This document shows, one piece after another, positions 17,530 through 25,754 of a DNA stretch of 64,000 nucleotides. Position numbers and translations under genes: made by a program. Positions within the stretch are counted from its first letter, which is position 1. The number at the start of each line of letters is the position of its first letter. The notes under the pieces were generated by a model. It saw nothing but the letters and a program-made list of their open reading frames with translations, searched no databases and was not told where the DNA came from. The DNA comes from Lachnospiraceae bacterium OM04-12BH (GTDB lineage: Bacteria > Bacillota > Clostridia > Lachnospirales > Lachnospiraceae): assembly GCA_003490145.1 (NCBI GenBank), contig QULQ01000004.1:1-64000 (forward strand), read 5' to 3'.

Positions 17530-18921
17530 GTGATACATCAATACAAAAACAATGGCTACAACATCGTACTGGATGTGAACAGCGGATCTGTCCACGTGGT
17601 AGATGACGTAGTCTATGATGTGATCCCGGCTGTAGAAGAGGCTCTTTGTACGTCCAGAGAGGGAAAAGAACTGGAAGAAACAGTCCTTTCTGCCCTGAAG
17701 GATCAATATGAAGAGGCTGATATCAGGGAAGCTCTTTTAGAGGTTCTTGAACTGAAGGATGCGGGATTACTTTATACAGAGGATATTTACGAAAAATATA
17801 TTACTGACTTTAAGGGCAGACAGACTGTTGTCAAGGCACTCTGTCTCCATATTGCCCATGACTGTAACCTTGCCTGCAGATATTGCTTTGCAGAGGAAGG
17901 GGAGTATCATGGAAGAAGAGCATTGATGAGCTATGAGGTCGGTAAGAAGGCACTGGATTTTCTGGTGGCAAATTCTGGAAACCGTGTCAACCTGGAGGTG
18001 GACTTTTTTGGCGGGGAGCCACTGATGAACTGGCAGGTCGTGAAGGATCTGGTAGCTTATGGCAGGAGCCTTGAGAAACCGAATAACAAGAAGTTCCGCT
18101 TTACCCTGACGACCAACGGTATCCTGTTAAATGATGAGATCATGGATTTCCTGAATCAGGAGATGTCCAATGTGGTACTCAGTATCGACGGACGTAAGGA
18201 GATCAATGATCTGATGCGTCCTCACAGAGGCGGACAGGGAAGCTATGATACTATTGTTCCCAAGTTTAAGAAGCTGGCAGAGAGCAGAAACCAGATGAAC
18301 TATTATGTCAGAGGAACCTTTACCCATAATAATCTGGATTTTGCAGAGGATGTGAAGCATCTGGCAGATCTTGGCTTTGAACAGATCTCCGTGGAGCCTG
18401 TTGTGGCAGCACCGGAGGAAAGCTATGCCATCACGGAAGAGGATATTCCGGCTATTCTCGAAGAGTACGATGAACTGGCCAGAGAGCTTCTGAAGAGAAA
18501 GAAGGAAGGAAGAGGTGTGAATTTCTTCCATTTCATGATAGATCTGAAGGGTGGTCCCTGCGTGGCCAAGAGGCTGTCAGGCTGTGGGTCAGGCACCGAG
18601 TATCTGGCTGTGACACCCTGGGGTGATTTTTATCCCTGTCATCAGTTTGTGGGTCATGAGGAGTTTCTAATGGGAAATGTGGATGAGGGTATTACAAGAA
18701 CCGACATCCGTGACGAGTTTAAGACATGCAATGTTTATGCGAAGGACAAATGCAGGAAATGCTTTGCCAAGTTCTACTGCAGCGGCGGCTGTGCCGCAAA
18801 CTCCTACAATTTCCATGGAAGCATCAACGATGCCTATGATATCGGATGTGAATTGCAGAGAAAGCGCATAGAGTGTGCGATCATGATAAAAGCGGCGCTG
18901 GCCGAAGAAGAAGGAGAATAA
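17530..18921 (+). CDS. scfB: Radical-SAM SCIFF maturase
   Basis: A 463-residue SPASM/twitch radical-SAM enzyme that installs thioether cross-links in the SCIFF peptide encoded upstream. It has an N-terminal peptide-binding (RRE-like) domain (about 1-85), the radical-SAM cluster motif CNLACRYCFAEEGEY (about 113-127), a GGEPLMNW SAM-binding motif, and C-terminal auxiliary Fe-S cluster cysteines (CVAKRLSGCGSG, CHQF, then CRKCFAKFYCSGGCAANS and a late C). Start is a GTG at 17530. Only 2 nt separate its stop from the secDF start, so the two genes are translated as a pair. Confidence 0.95.
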   Translation: MIHQYKNNGYNIVLDVNSGSVHVVDDVVYDVIPAVEEALCTSREGKELEETVLSALKDQYEEADIREALLEVLELKDAGLLYTEDIYEKYITDFKGRQTVVKALCLHIAHDCNLACRYCFAEEGEYHGRRALMSYEVGKKALDFLVANSGNRVNLEVDFFGGEPLMNWQVVKDLVAYGRSLEKPNNKKFRFTLTTNGILLNDEIMDFLNQEMSNVVLSIDGRKEINDLMRPHRGGQGSYDTIVPKFKKLAESRNQMNYYVRGTFTHNNLDFAEDVKHLADLGFEQISVEPVVAAPEESYAITEEDIPAILEEYDELARELLKRKKEGRGVNFFHFMIDLKGGPCVAKRLSGCGSGTEYLAVTPWGDFYPCHQFVGHEEFLMGNVDEGITRTDIRDEFKTCNVYAKDKCRKCFAKFYCSGGCAANSYNFHGSINDAYDIGCELQRKRIECAIMIKAALAEEEGE

Positions 18922-18923
18922 AA

Positions 18924-21173
18924 ATGAAAAAGAGTAGAGCAATCATTGTGCTGATCGTTCTGGTGCTGCTTCTTGGCGGTCTCGGATACACAGCAACAGA
19001 AGGGATCGGAACAGACAGATCCGGTTCTGCATCAGACATTAAGCTTGGTCTTGATCTGGCAGGCGGTGTGAGCATCACCTATCAGGCGGTAGGCGAAGAA
19101 AAGCCGAGCAGCGAGGATATGGCAGATACGATTTACAAGCTGCAGAAGCGTGTAGAGAATTACAGTACAGAAGCTGTTGTGTATCAGGAGGGGGATGACA
19201 GGATCAATATCGAGATTCCCGGTGTAACAGATGCCAATGCCATTCTGGCAGAGCTTGGCAAACCCGGTTCCCTGTATTTCATCTACGAAACAGATGAGGA
19301 TGGCAATGCCAACTATCAGGCAACCATGGATGCAAGCGGCAATGTGGTTTATATGCTGACCAAGGATATTGATACGATCGTGGCAGAGGGCAGTGCACCT
19401 CTTTCCGGTACGGATGTCAAGGATGCCCAGGCAGCGACTGCTACAGACAATATGAACAATTCTGAGGTTGTTGTTGATCTTACCATGACAACGGAGGGAA
19501 CCAAAAAGTTTGCAGATGCAACTACAAGAGCATACAAGAAGGGCGAAACGCTTGGTATCTATTATGATGGACAGATCATCAGTGCTCCAAGGGTACAGGC
19601 AGCCCTGACAGATGGTAAGGCGCAGATCAGTGGTAACTTTGATTATGAAAGCGCAGAGCAGCTTGCGTCCACTATCCGTATCGGTGGTCTGAAGGTTGAG
19701 CTGGAGGAGCTTCATTCCAAGGTGGTAGGTGCACAGCTTGGTGGAGAAGCAATCGCTACCAGCATCAAGGCAGGTCTGATCGGTTTTGCTATCATTGTTG
19801 TATTCATGATCGCGATTTATTACATTTCCGGTGTGGCAGCCAGTCTTGCACTGACGCTTTATGTAGAGCTGATCATCATTCTTCTGAATGGTTTTGATAT
19901 CACATTAACCCTGCCCGGTATCGCAGGTATTATTCTTTCAGTAGGTATGGCAGTAGATGCCAACGTTATTATCTTTGCCAGGATCCGCGAGGAGTTGGCA
20001 GAGGGCAGAACGGTAAAAACAGCGATCGATATTGGCTTCAAGAAAGCTCAGTCTGCTATCATCGATGGAAATATCACCACCCTGATCGCTGCAGCAGTGC
20101 TGGCAGTGATGGGTTCCGGTACTGTTAAGGGATTCGCCTATACACTGGCACTTGGTATTGTATTATCCATGTTTACAGCCATGGTAGTGACTAAGCTGAT
20201 CATGAAAGCATTCTTTGCCCTTGGACTTACAAATCCGAAGCTGTATGGCGTAGCAAGAGAGAGAAAGGCAGTTCGGTTCACAAAGAAGAAGGCAGTTTTC
20301 TTTACCGCTTCCCTTGCCGTGATCATTGCAGGTTTCGTCTTTATGGGCGTGAATAAGGCACAGACAGGAAACCCTCTGAATTACAGCCTTGAGTTCGTTG
20401 GAGGTACTTCTACAAGTGTTACCTTCAATGAGGATATGAGCCTTGCAGATATTGATTCCAGGGTAGTTCCGCTGATCGAGGATATTACCGGTGACGGTAA
20501 TGTTCAGACACAGAAGATCGATGGAACCAATGAGGTTATTTTCAAGACAAGATCCCTGACACAGGAAGAGCGTGAGTCCTTTAAGGATGCCATGACAGAT
20601 AATTTTGAGGTTGACGGAGAGAAGATCACAGCGGAAACCATCAGCTCCACCATCAGTAATGAAATGAAGCAGGAATCCATCGTAGCTGTGCTGGTAGCAG
20701 CGGTATTTATGCTGATCTATGTATGGCTCCGTTTCAAGGATGTACGTTTTGGTGCAAGCTCCGTACTCTGTCTGCTCCATGATGTGCTGGTTGTGCTGAC
20801 CTTCTATGCGGTAGCAAAGGTATCTGTAGGTACTACATTTATTGCCTGCATGCTGACGATCGTAGGTTATTCCATCAATGCGACCATCGTTATCTTCGAC
20901 CGTGTCCGTGAGAATATGAGAAGCATGAGCCAGAAGGATGGTCTTGAGCCTATTGTAGATATCAGTATCACACAGACTCTGTCAAGAAGTATCTTTACTT
21001 CCCTGACCACCTTTATCATGGTTGCCATGCTCTATATCTTTGGCGTGACAAGCGTGAAGGAATTTGCATTGCCGCTGATGGTAGGTATCCTCTGTGGTGC
21101 TTATTCTTCTGTATGCATCGCAGGTTCCCTGTGGTTAGTGCTGAGAAAGTGCTTCGCTAAAAAGAATAAATAA
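18924..21173 (+). CDS. secDF: Fused protein translocase subunit SecDF
   Basis: The ATG at 18924 sits behind the GGAG at the end of scfB. The 749-residue product is a SecD-SecF fusion that uses the proton gradient to help pull exported proteins through SecYEG. SecD occupies about 1-455: a first transmembrane helix, the DLAGGVSITYQ motif, a P1 domain, then five helices with GMAVDANVIIFARIREEL. SecF follows, with the LEFVGGTSTSV motif and a second set of helices including GYSINATIVIFDRVREN. The scfA-scfB-secDF order is widely conserved in Clostridia, hinting at a link between SCIFF and protein export. Confidence 0.95.
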   Translation: MKKSRAIIVLIVLVLLLGGLGYTATEGIGTDRSGSASDIKLGLDLAGGVSITYQAVGEEKPSSEDMADTIYKLQKRVENYSTEAVVYQEGDDRINIEIPGVTDANAILAELGKPGSLYFIYETDEDGNANYQATMDASGNVVYMLTKDIDTIVAEGSAPLSGTDVKDAQAATATDNMNNSEVVVDLTMTTEGTKKFADATTRAYKKGETLGIYYDGQIISAPRVQAALTDGKAQISGNFDYESAEQLASTIRIGGLKVELEELHSKVVGAQLGGEAIATSIKAGLIGFAIIVVFMIAIYYISGVAASLALTLYVELIIILLNGFDITLTLPGIAGIILSVGMAVDANVIIFARIREELAEGRTVKTAIDIGFKKAQSAIIDGNITTLIAAAVLAVMGSGTVKGFAYTLALGIVLSMFTAMVVTKLIMKAFFALGLTNPKLYGVARERKAVRFTKKKAVFFTASLAVIIAGFVFMGVNKAQTGNPLNYSLEFVGGTSTSVTFNEDMSLADIDSRVVPLIEDITGDGNVQTQKIDGTNEVIFKTRSLTQEERESFKDAMTDNFEVDGEKITAETISSTISNEMKQESIVAVLVAAVFMLIYVWLRFKDVRFGASSVLCLLHDVLVVLTFYAVAKVSVGTTFIACMLTIVGYSINATIVIFDRVRENMRSMSQKDGLEPIVDISITQTLSRSIFTSLTTFIMVAMLYIFGVTSVKEFALPLMVGILCGAYSSVCIAGSLWLVLRKCFAKKNK

Positions 21174-21193
21174 AAGAATCTGAAATAGATCTG

Positions 21194-21240
21194 AAAAGGC
21201 AAGGATATTCTGAAGGTCAGGATGTCCCTGCCTTTTCCTT
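21194..21240 (+). terminator. Terminator after secDF
   Basis: AAAAGGCA (21194-21201) pairs with TGCCTTTT (21229-21236), with a partly self-complementary loop, and T-rich sequence follows. Confidence 0.6.
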
Positions 21241-21261
21241 TCTGAGGAGTAAGGAGAAGAC

Positions 21262-23040
21262 GTGGAAAAATGGATGGTGGCAGCCAAAAAGGCTGATTTT
21301 AATGCGATTGCACAGAAATATGGGATTACACCGGTGCTTGCCAGGATCATGAGAAACCGGGATCTGACAGAAGATGAGGAGATCCGTCTGTTCCTGAAGG
21401 GGACTCTGGCTGACAGACCCTCACCTTTTGCCTTGTATGGAATGGAGAAAGCGGCAGAATTGCTGCTTTTAAAGATCCGGGAGGGGAAAAAGATCCGTGT
21501 GATCGGAGATTATGATGTAGATGGGATCTGCAGTACCTATATCCTATGCCGTGGGATCCAGGCACTTTCCGGAAAGGCGGATCGTGTGATTCCACACCGG
21601 ATCCGGGATGGCTACGGGCTAAACATCAGCCTGATCGAAAATGCCAGAGAGGATGAGGTGGACACGATCCTCACCTGTGACAATGGCATCGCGGCTTTTG
21701 AAGAGATCAGTCTTGCCAGAGATTATGGAATGACCGTGATTGTGACAGATCACCATGAGGTGCCCTATACAGAAGAAAACGGGAATAAGGAATATCATCT
21801 GCCGCCGGCAGATGTGGTGGTGGATCCCAAGCAGAGTGCGGATACCAGCCATTTTAAGGGAATCTGCGGTGCCCTTATCGCCTATAAGCTGATAGAAGCC
21901 CTCTGTGAAAAGTCAGGAGAGGAAGAAAAGAAAAAGTCCCTGCAGAAAGAGCTCCTTCCTTTCGCAGCACTGGCTACGGTCTGTGATGTGATGGAGCTTC
22001 GTGACGAGAACCGTATCATTGTGAAGTATGGCATGCAGCAGATGAAGGAAACGGAGAATCCGGGGCTTCTGGCTCTTTTGCAGGTCAATGACCTGATGGA
22101 TAAGGAGCTGTCTCCTTACCACGCAGGCTTTATCCTTGGACCCTGTCTGAATGCGACAGGAAGGCTGGACAGTGCTGACAGGGCACTCAGATTATTTGAG
22201 GAGACGGATTTCAAAAAAGCAGTAACAGAAGCCTATGACCTGAAAAGCCTGAATGACAGCCGTAAACAGATGACAGAGGATGGTGTCAGTGAAGCAGTCC
22301 GTATGCTGGAGGCGGAAGGCAGAGAGCAGGATCCGGTGCTTGTGGTATATCTGCCGGACTGTCATGAAAGCATTGCAGGGATCATAGCGGGAAGGCTGAA
22401 GGAAAAATATCATAAGCCTGTACTGGTTGCGACAAGGGCAGAGGAAGGGATCAAGGGAAGCGGACGATCCATCGAAGCTTATTCTATGTATGAGGAGCTG
22501 TCAAAGTGCCGGGAGCTGTTTACGAAATTTGGCGGCCATAAGATGGCAGCCGGATTTTCCCTGGCAGGTGAGGGAGATTTAAATGAGCTCAGGAAAAGGC
22601 TGAATGAAAATTCCACCCTGACAGAGGAGGATTTCAGAGAAGTTGTACATATAGATGTTCCGATGCCGTTATCCTATGCCGATAATCGTTTTGTAAAGGA
22701 GCTGTCGCTTTTAGAACCTTTTGGAGCAGGAAATCCAAAGCCCGTATTTGCGCAGAAAAATGTACGCCTGTTATCCGGGAAGATTCTGGGTAAGAACAGA
22801 AATGTTGGAAAATTCAGAATTGCAGATGAAAGCGGCAGTGGATATGATATGATCTATTTTGGAGATATGGAGAAGCTGGACAGGTTCCTTAGTGAAACGT
22901 ACGGAGAGCATGAAAAGGAGGCGTTGTACAGTGGCAGCAGGAGCTTTGAAGGGCTTACGGTCAGTATGGTCTATTATCCGGAGATCAACCGGTATATGGG
23001 ACGGGAAAGTATCCAGATCGTCATGCAGTATTACTGTTAG
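21262..23040 (+). CDS. recJ: Single-stranded-DNA-specific exonuclease RecJ
   Basis: A 592-residue 5'-3' ssDNA exonuclease of recombination and mismatch repair. The DHH motifs are all present: IGDYDVDGICSTY (about 80), TCDNGIAAFEE, VTDHHEVPY (about 160), and the DHHA1 motif GSGRSIEAYSMYEELSKCRELFTKFGGHKMAAGFSL (positions about 395-430), followed by the OB-fold domain with LLEPFGAGNPKPVF. Start GTG at 21262 behind AAGGAG. The length is usual for Lachnospiraceae. A PfkB kinase gene follows 12 nt later. Confidence 0.93.
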   Translation: MEKWMVAAKKADFNAIAQKYGITPVLARIMRNRDLTEDEEIRLFLKGTLADRPSPFALYGMEKAAELLLLKIREGKKIRVIGDYDVDGICSTYILCRGIQALSGKADRVIPHRIRDGYGLNISLIENAREDEVDTILTCDNGIAAFEEISLARDYGMTVIVTDHHEVPYTEENGNKEYHLPPADVVVDPKQSADTSHFKGICGALIAYKLIEALCEKSGEEEKKKSLQKELLPFAALATVCDVMELRDENRIIVKYGMQQMKETENPGLLALLQVNDLMDKELSPYHAGFILGPCLNATGRLDSADRALRLFEETDFKKAVTEAYDLKSLNDSRKQMTEDGVSEAVRMLEAEGREQDPVLVVYLPDCHESIAGIIAGRLKEKYHKPVLVATRAEEGIKGSGRSIEAYSMYEELSKCRELFTKFGGHKMAAGFSLAGEGDLNELRKRLNENSTLTEEDFREVVHIDVPMPLSYADNRFVKELSLLEPFGAGNPKPVFAQKNVRLLSGKILGKNRNVGKFRIADESGSGYDMIYFGDMEKLDRFLSETYGEHEKEALYSGSRSFEGLTVSMVYYPEINRYMGRESIQIVMQYYC

Positions 23041-23052
23041 GGAGGGAAATGT

Positions 23053-23991
23053 ATGATCACAACAATAACACTCAATCCGGCTTTAGATAAAACCTGCTTC
23101 GGGGAACGGATGTGCCCTGGACAGGTTAATCGTATGGACAGGGTCAGAAATCTTCCGGGAGGAAAGGGAATTAATGTCACGAAGGTGCTGGCCGGTTATG
23201 GATTTCCGGTGAGAGCCATGGGATTCCTTGGGGGACATACAGGTATTTTTATTGAAAACGGAGTCAGACAGTTTCCGGCAGAATGTGCCTTTACACAGAT
23301 TTCCGAAAGCACCAGAACCAATACCAACCTGATCACAGGGGATGGTTATGTGACAGAAATCCTGGAGCCTGGTCCGATGATCACAGAAACGGAGCTTTCC
23401 AGATTCCGGGAAGATTATGAGAAGGCACTTGCAGATACGGAGCTTGTGGTAATGAGCGGCAGTGTGCCTCTTGGTATCAGCCCGGATATATACAGGGAGC
23501 TGATCGAAAAAGCTTCCTCCTTTGGGAAAAGGGTGATCCTTGATACCAGTAAGGAAAGCCTCCGGGAAGGAATCAAAGGAAAGCCCTTCCTGATCAAGCC
23601 AAACACAAAGGAACTGGAATATCTTACAGGAAGAAGCCTAAGGAACAGGGAAGAGATCACGGAGGCTGCACTTATGCTTTGCCGGGAAGGTGTCCACAGC
23701 GTAGTCGTTTCCATGGGAGAAAAAGGACTTCTTTATATATCAGAAACAGAAAGGATCGCGGCAAGACCGCCGAAGATCAAGGCAGTCAATACGGTTGGCT
23801 GCGGTGATACCGCAGTGGCATCCCTTGCCATGTCTGTGCTTGCAGGAGAAGATGCAAAGACGGCACTTGTGAAGGCGGCAGCGATTTCGGCAGCGAATGC
23901 AACAACAGCAGAGAACGGCGTGTTTTCCAAAGAATTTGCGGAAGAACTGATGCAGAAGGTGACAGTGGAGAACCTATTTATTTTTTCTTAA
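23053..23991 (+). CDS. PfkB-family sugar-phosphate kinase (1-phosphofructokinase type)
   Basis: A 312-residue ribokinase-fold enzyme close to 1-phosphofructokinase/tagatose-6-phosphate kinase: it opens with ITTITLNPALDKTCF, has NLPGGKGINVTKVLAGYG (substrate-binding loop, about 34-51), and the catalytic signature NTVGCGDTAVASLAM near 250. The last motif has Cys in the usual small-residue position (G-C-G-D for G-A-G-D), which is also seen in true members. It would phosphorylate fructose 1-phosphate or a related sugar phosphate. There is no PTS gene beside it, so the substrate is unproven. It follows recJ closely. Confidence 0.85.
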   Translation: MITTITLNPALDKTCFGERMCPGQVNRMDRVRNLPGGKGINVTKVLAGYGFPVRAMGFLGGHTGIFIENGVRQFPAECAFTQISESTRTNTNLITGDGYVTEILEPGPMITETELSRFREDYEKALADTELVVMSGSVPLGISPDIYRELIEKASSFGKRVILDTSKESLREGIKGKPFLIKPNTKELEYLTGRSLRNREEITEAALMLCREGVHSVVVSMGEKGLLYISETERIAARPPKIKAVNTVGCGDTAVASLAMSVLAGEDAKTALVKAAAISAANATTAENGVFSKEFAEELMQKVTVENLFIFS

Positions 23992-24028
23992 TTTTGATTT
24001 TATACTTTTATTAGGAAGTAGTCACAAT

Positions 24029-24135
24029 TTGTACACATTTACTGGGTATTATAATAACCAAGATAGTTGAACAACTCACTATCTCCCCCCTCATAAGAAA
24101 AGCAAACCCCCGGTATCCCCCGGGGGTTTTGCTTT
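24029..24135 (+). ncRNA. Candidate short transcript ending in a strong terminator
   Basis: The stretch between the PfkB gene and murE holds TTGTAC (24029-24034) and TATAAT (24050-24055) with a short 15-bp spacing, a hairpin AGATAGT/ACTATCT (24061-24084), and a very stable GC-rich terminator (AAGCAAACCCCCGG pairing with CCGGGGGTTTTGCTT, 24099-24135). The terminator may simply end the recJ-pfkB unit. The promoter-like boxes and first hairpin raise the possibility of a small RNA of about 75 nt. Confidence 0.3.
24099..24135 (+). terminator. Strong intrinsic terminator before murE
   Basis: A GC-rich stem built on CCCCCGG/CCGGGGG, extended by AAGCAAA/TTTTGCTT with one bulge. Confidence 0.85.
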
Positions 24136-24245
24136 GTCTGTAATGGATAAGTCTGCAGAGCGTCAGAAAACAACCCCACAGTTGAAAAAACACGACAGGC
24201 ATGCTATTTTATTATAAGGATAGCTGGCAAAAAAGGAGAATGAAA

Positions 24246-25736
24246 ATGGCGGAAAAAGAGTATTGCTGCAGAGACCTGCTGGCAGGACTGTCTTATGAGT
24301 GTGTCAGGGGCAATGTGGACAAATGTGTAAATGAGGTTGTATACGACTCCAGAAAGATAAAAGAAGGATGTCTGTTCATCTGTATCTGCGGATACAATAC
24401 AGACGGACACAGCTATATACCAGAGGCTCTTGAGAAAGGCGTTTCTGTACTGGTCGTGCAGAAGGACGCAGAGATACCAAAGGACAGTGATGTAACCGTG
24501 ATCAGGGTGGAGGATACCAGATATGCCATGGCATTTATCGCTGCAGCATATTTCGGGCACCCTGCAGACCAGCTGAAGGTCATCGGCATCACGGGAACCA
24601 AGGGTAAGACGACGAGTACTTATCTGATCAAATCTATTCTGGAGAGTGCAGGATATAAAGTGGGACTGATCGGAACGATCGAAACGATCATAGGGGATAC
24701 CCATATTCCGTCCAAAAACACCACGCCGGAATCCTTCGTTCTGCAGGAAACCTTCCGGAGGATGGTAGATGCAGGCATAGAGATTGTAGTCATGGAAGTG
24801 GCATCCCAGGGACTCAAGCTCCACAGAACCCAGGGCTTTGTTTTTGAAGTAGGTATTTTTACCAATCTTGAGCCTGATCATATCGGACCGAACGAGCATG
24901 CGAGCTTTGAAGAATACCAGGCATGCAAGGGACTTTTGTTCAAACAGTGCCGTCATGGGATCGTCAATAAGGATGACGAACACATGGAAGCAGTACTTAA
25001 GGGGCATACTTGTGATCTGGAAACCTATGGCTTTGACAAGACAGCAGATCTTTATGCGGAGGATCTGAAGCTGATTGACAAGCCGGGAGAGCTTGGGGTT
25101 GATTTCCATGTAAAAGGAAAGATGGACTTCGAGGTGGAGGTACCGACACCTGGCAGATTCAGTGTGTATAATGCACTGACAGCGATCGCTGTCTGCAGAC
25201 ATTTCAAGGTAGAGATCCCGAAGATCAAGGAGGCTCTTCTGAAGGCTCATGTAAAGGGCAGGATCGAGATGGTGCCGGTTTCTGACAAATTTACCCTGAT
25301 CATTGATTATGCGCACAATGCCATGAGTCTGAACAGTCTTCTTTCCACCCTGAAGGAATATCATCCAGCAAGACTTGTCTGTGTATTTGGCTGTGGCGGC
25401 AACCGCTCCAGACTCCGCCGGTATGAGATGGGAGAGGTCAGCGGAAAGCTGGCTGATTTAACGATCATTACTTCGGATAATCCAAGATTTGAAGAGCCGC
25501 TTGCAATCATGGCTGATATTAAGACGGGAATTGATAAAACGGACGGCAGATACATTGAGATCTGCGACCGGAAGGAAGCAATCGCCTATGCGATCGACCA
25601 TGGACAGCCGGGAGATATCATTGTTCTTGCCGGAAAGGGGCATGAGGATTATCAGGAGATTAAAGGGGTTAAGTATCCTATGGATGAAAGAGTCCTGATC
25701 GCTGAGATCCTGCAGGAGAGGGCAGACAGGAGCTGA
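24246..25736 (+). CDS. murE: UDP-MurNAc-L-Ala-D-Glu--2,6-diaminopimelate ligase
   Basis: Start is the ATG at 24246, placed 8 nt from AAGGAG; an ATG at 24240 is too close. The 496-residue Mur ligase adds the third stem-peptide residue of peptidoglycan. It has the N-terminal UDP-binding domain, the ATP loop GITGTKGKTTSTY (about 112-124), the carbamylated-Lys region, and the C-terminal TSDNPRFEEP motif: DNPR is the signature for meso-diaminopimelate rather than lysine. It lies outside the division cluster at 56-64 kb and instead heads the priA-def-fmt run. Confidence 0.93.
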   Translation: MAEKEYCCRDLLAGLSYECVRGNVDKCVNEVVYDSRKIKEGCLFICICGYNTDGHSYIPEALEKGVSVLVVQKDAEIPKDSDVTVIRVEDTRYAMAFIAAAYFGHPADQLKVIGITGTKGKTTSTYLIKSILESAGYKVGLIGTIETIIGDTHIPSKNTTPESFVLQETFRRMVDAGIEIVVMEVASQGLKLHRTQGFVFEVGIFTNLEPDHIGPNEHASFEEYQACKGLLFKQCRHGIVNKDDEHMEAVLKGHTCDLETYGFDKTADLYAEDLKLIDKPGELGVDFHVKGKMDFEVEVPTPGRFSVYNALTAIAVCRHFKVEIPKIKEALLKAHVKGRIEMVPVSDKFTLIIDYAHNAMSLNSLLSTLKEYHPARLVCVFGCGGNRSRLRRYEMGEVSGKLADLTIITSDNPRFEEPLAIMADIKTGIDKTDGRYIEICDRKEAIAYAIDHGQPGDIIVLAGKGHEDYQEIKGVKYPMDERVLIAEILQERADRS

Positions 25737-25754
25737 CCCTTCCAGGAGAATGGC

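Noticed and set aside
24204..25364. Long minus-strand open frame (386 codons) opposite murE
   Set aside because: murE is unmistakable on the plus strand; the opposite frame has no family motif and no ribosome binding site.
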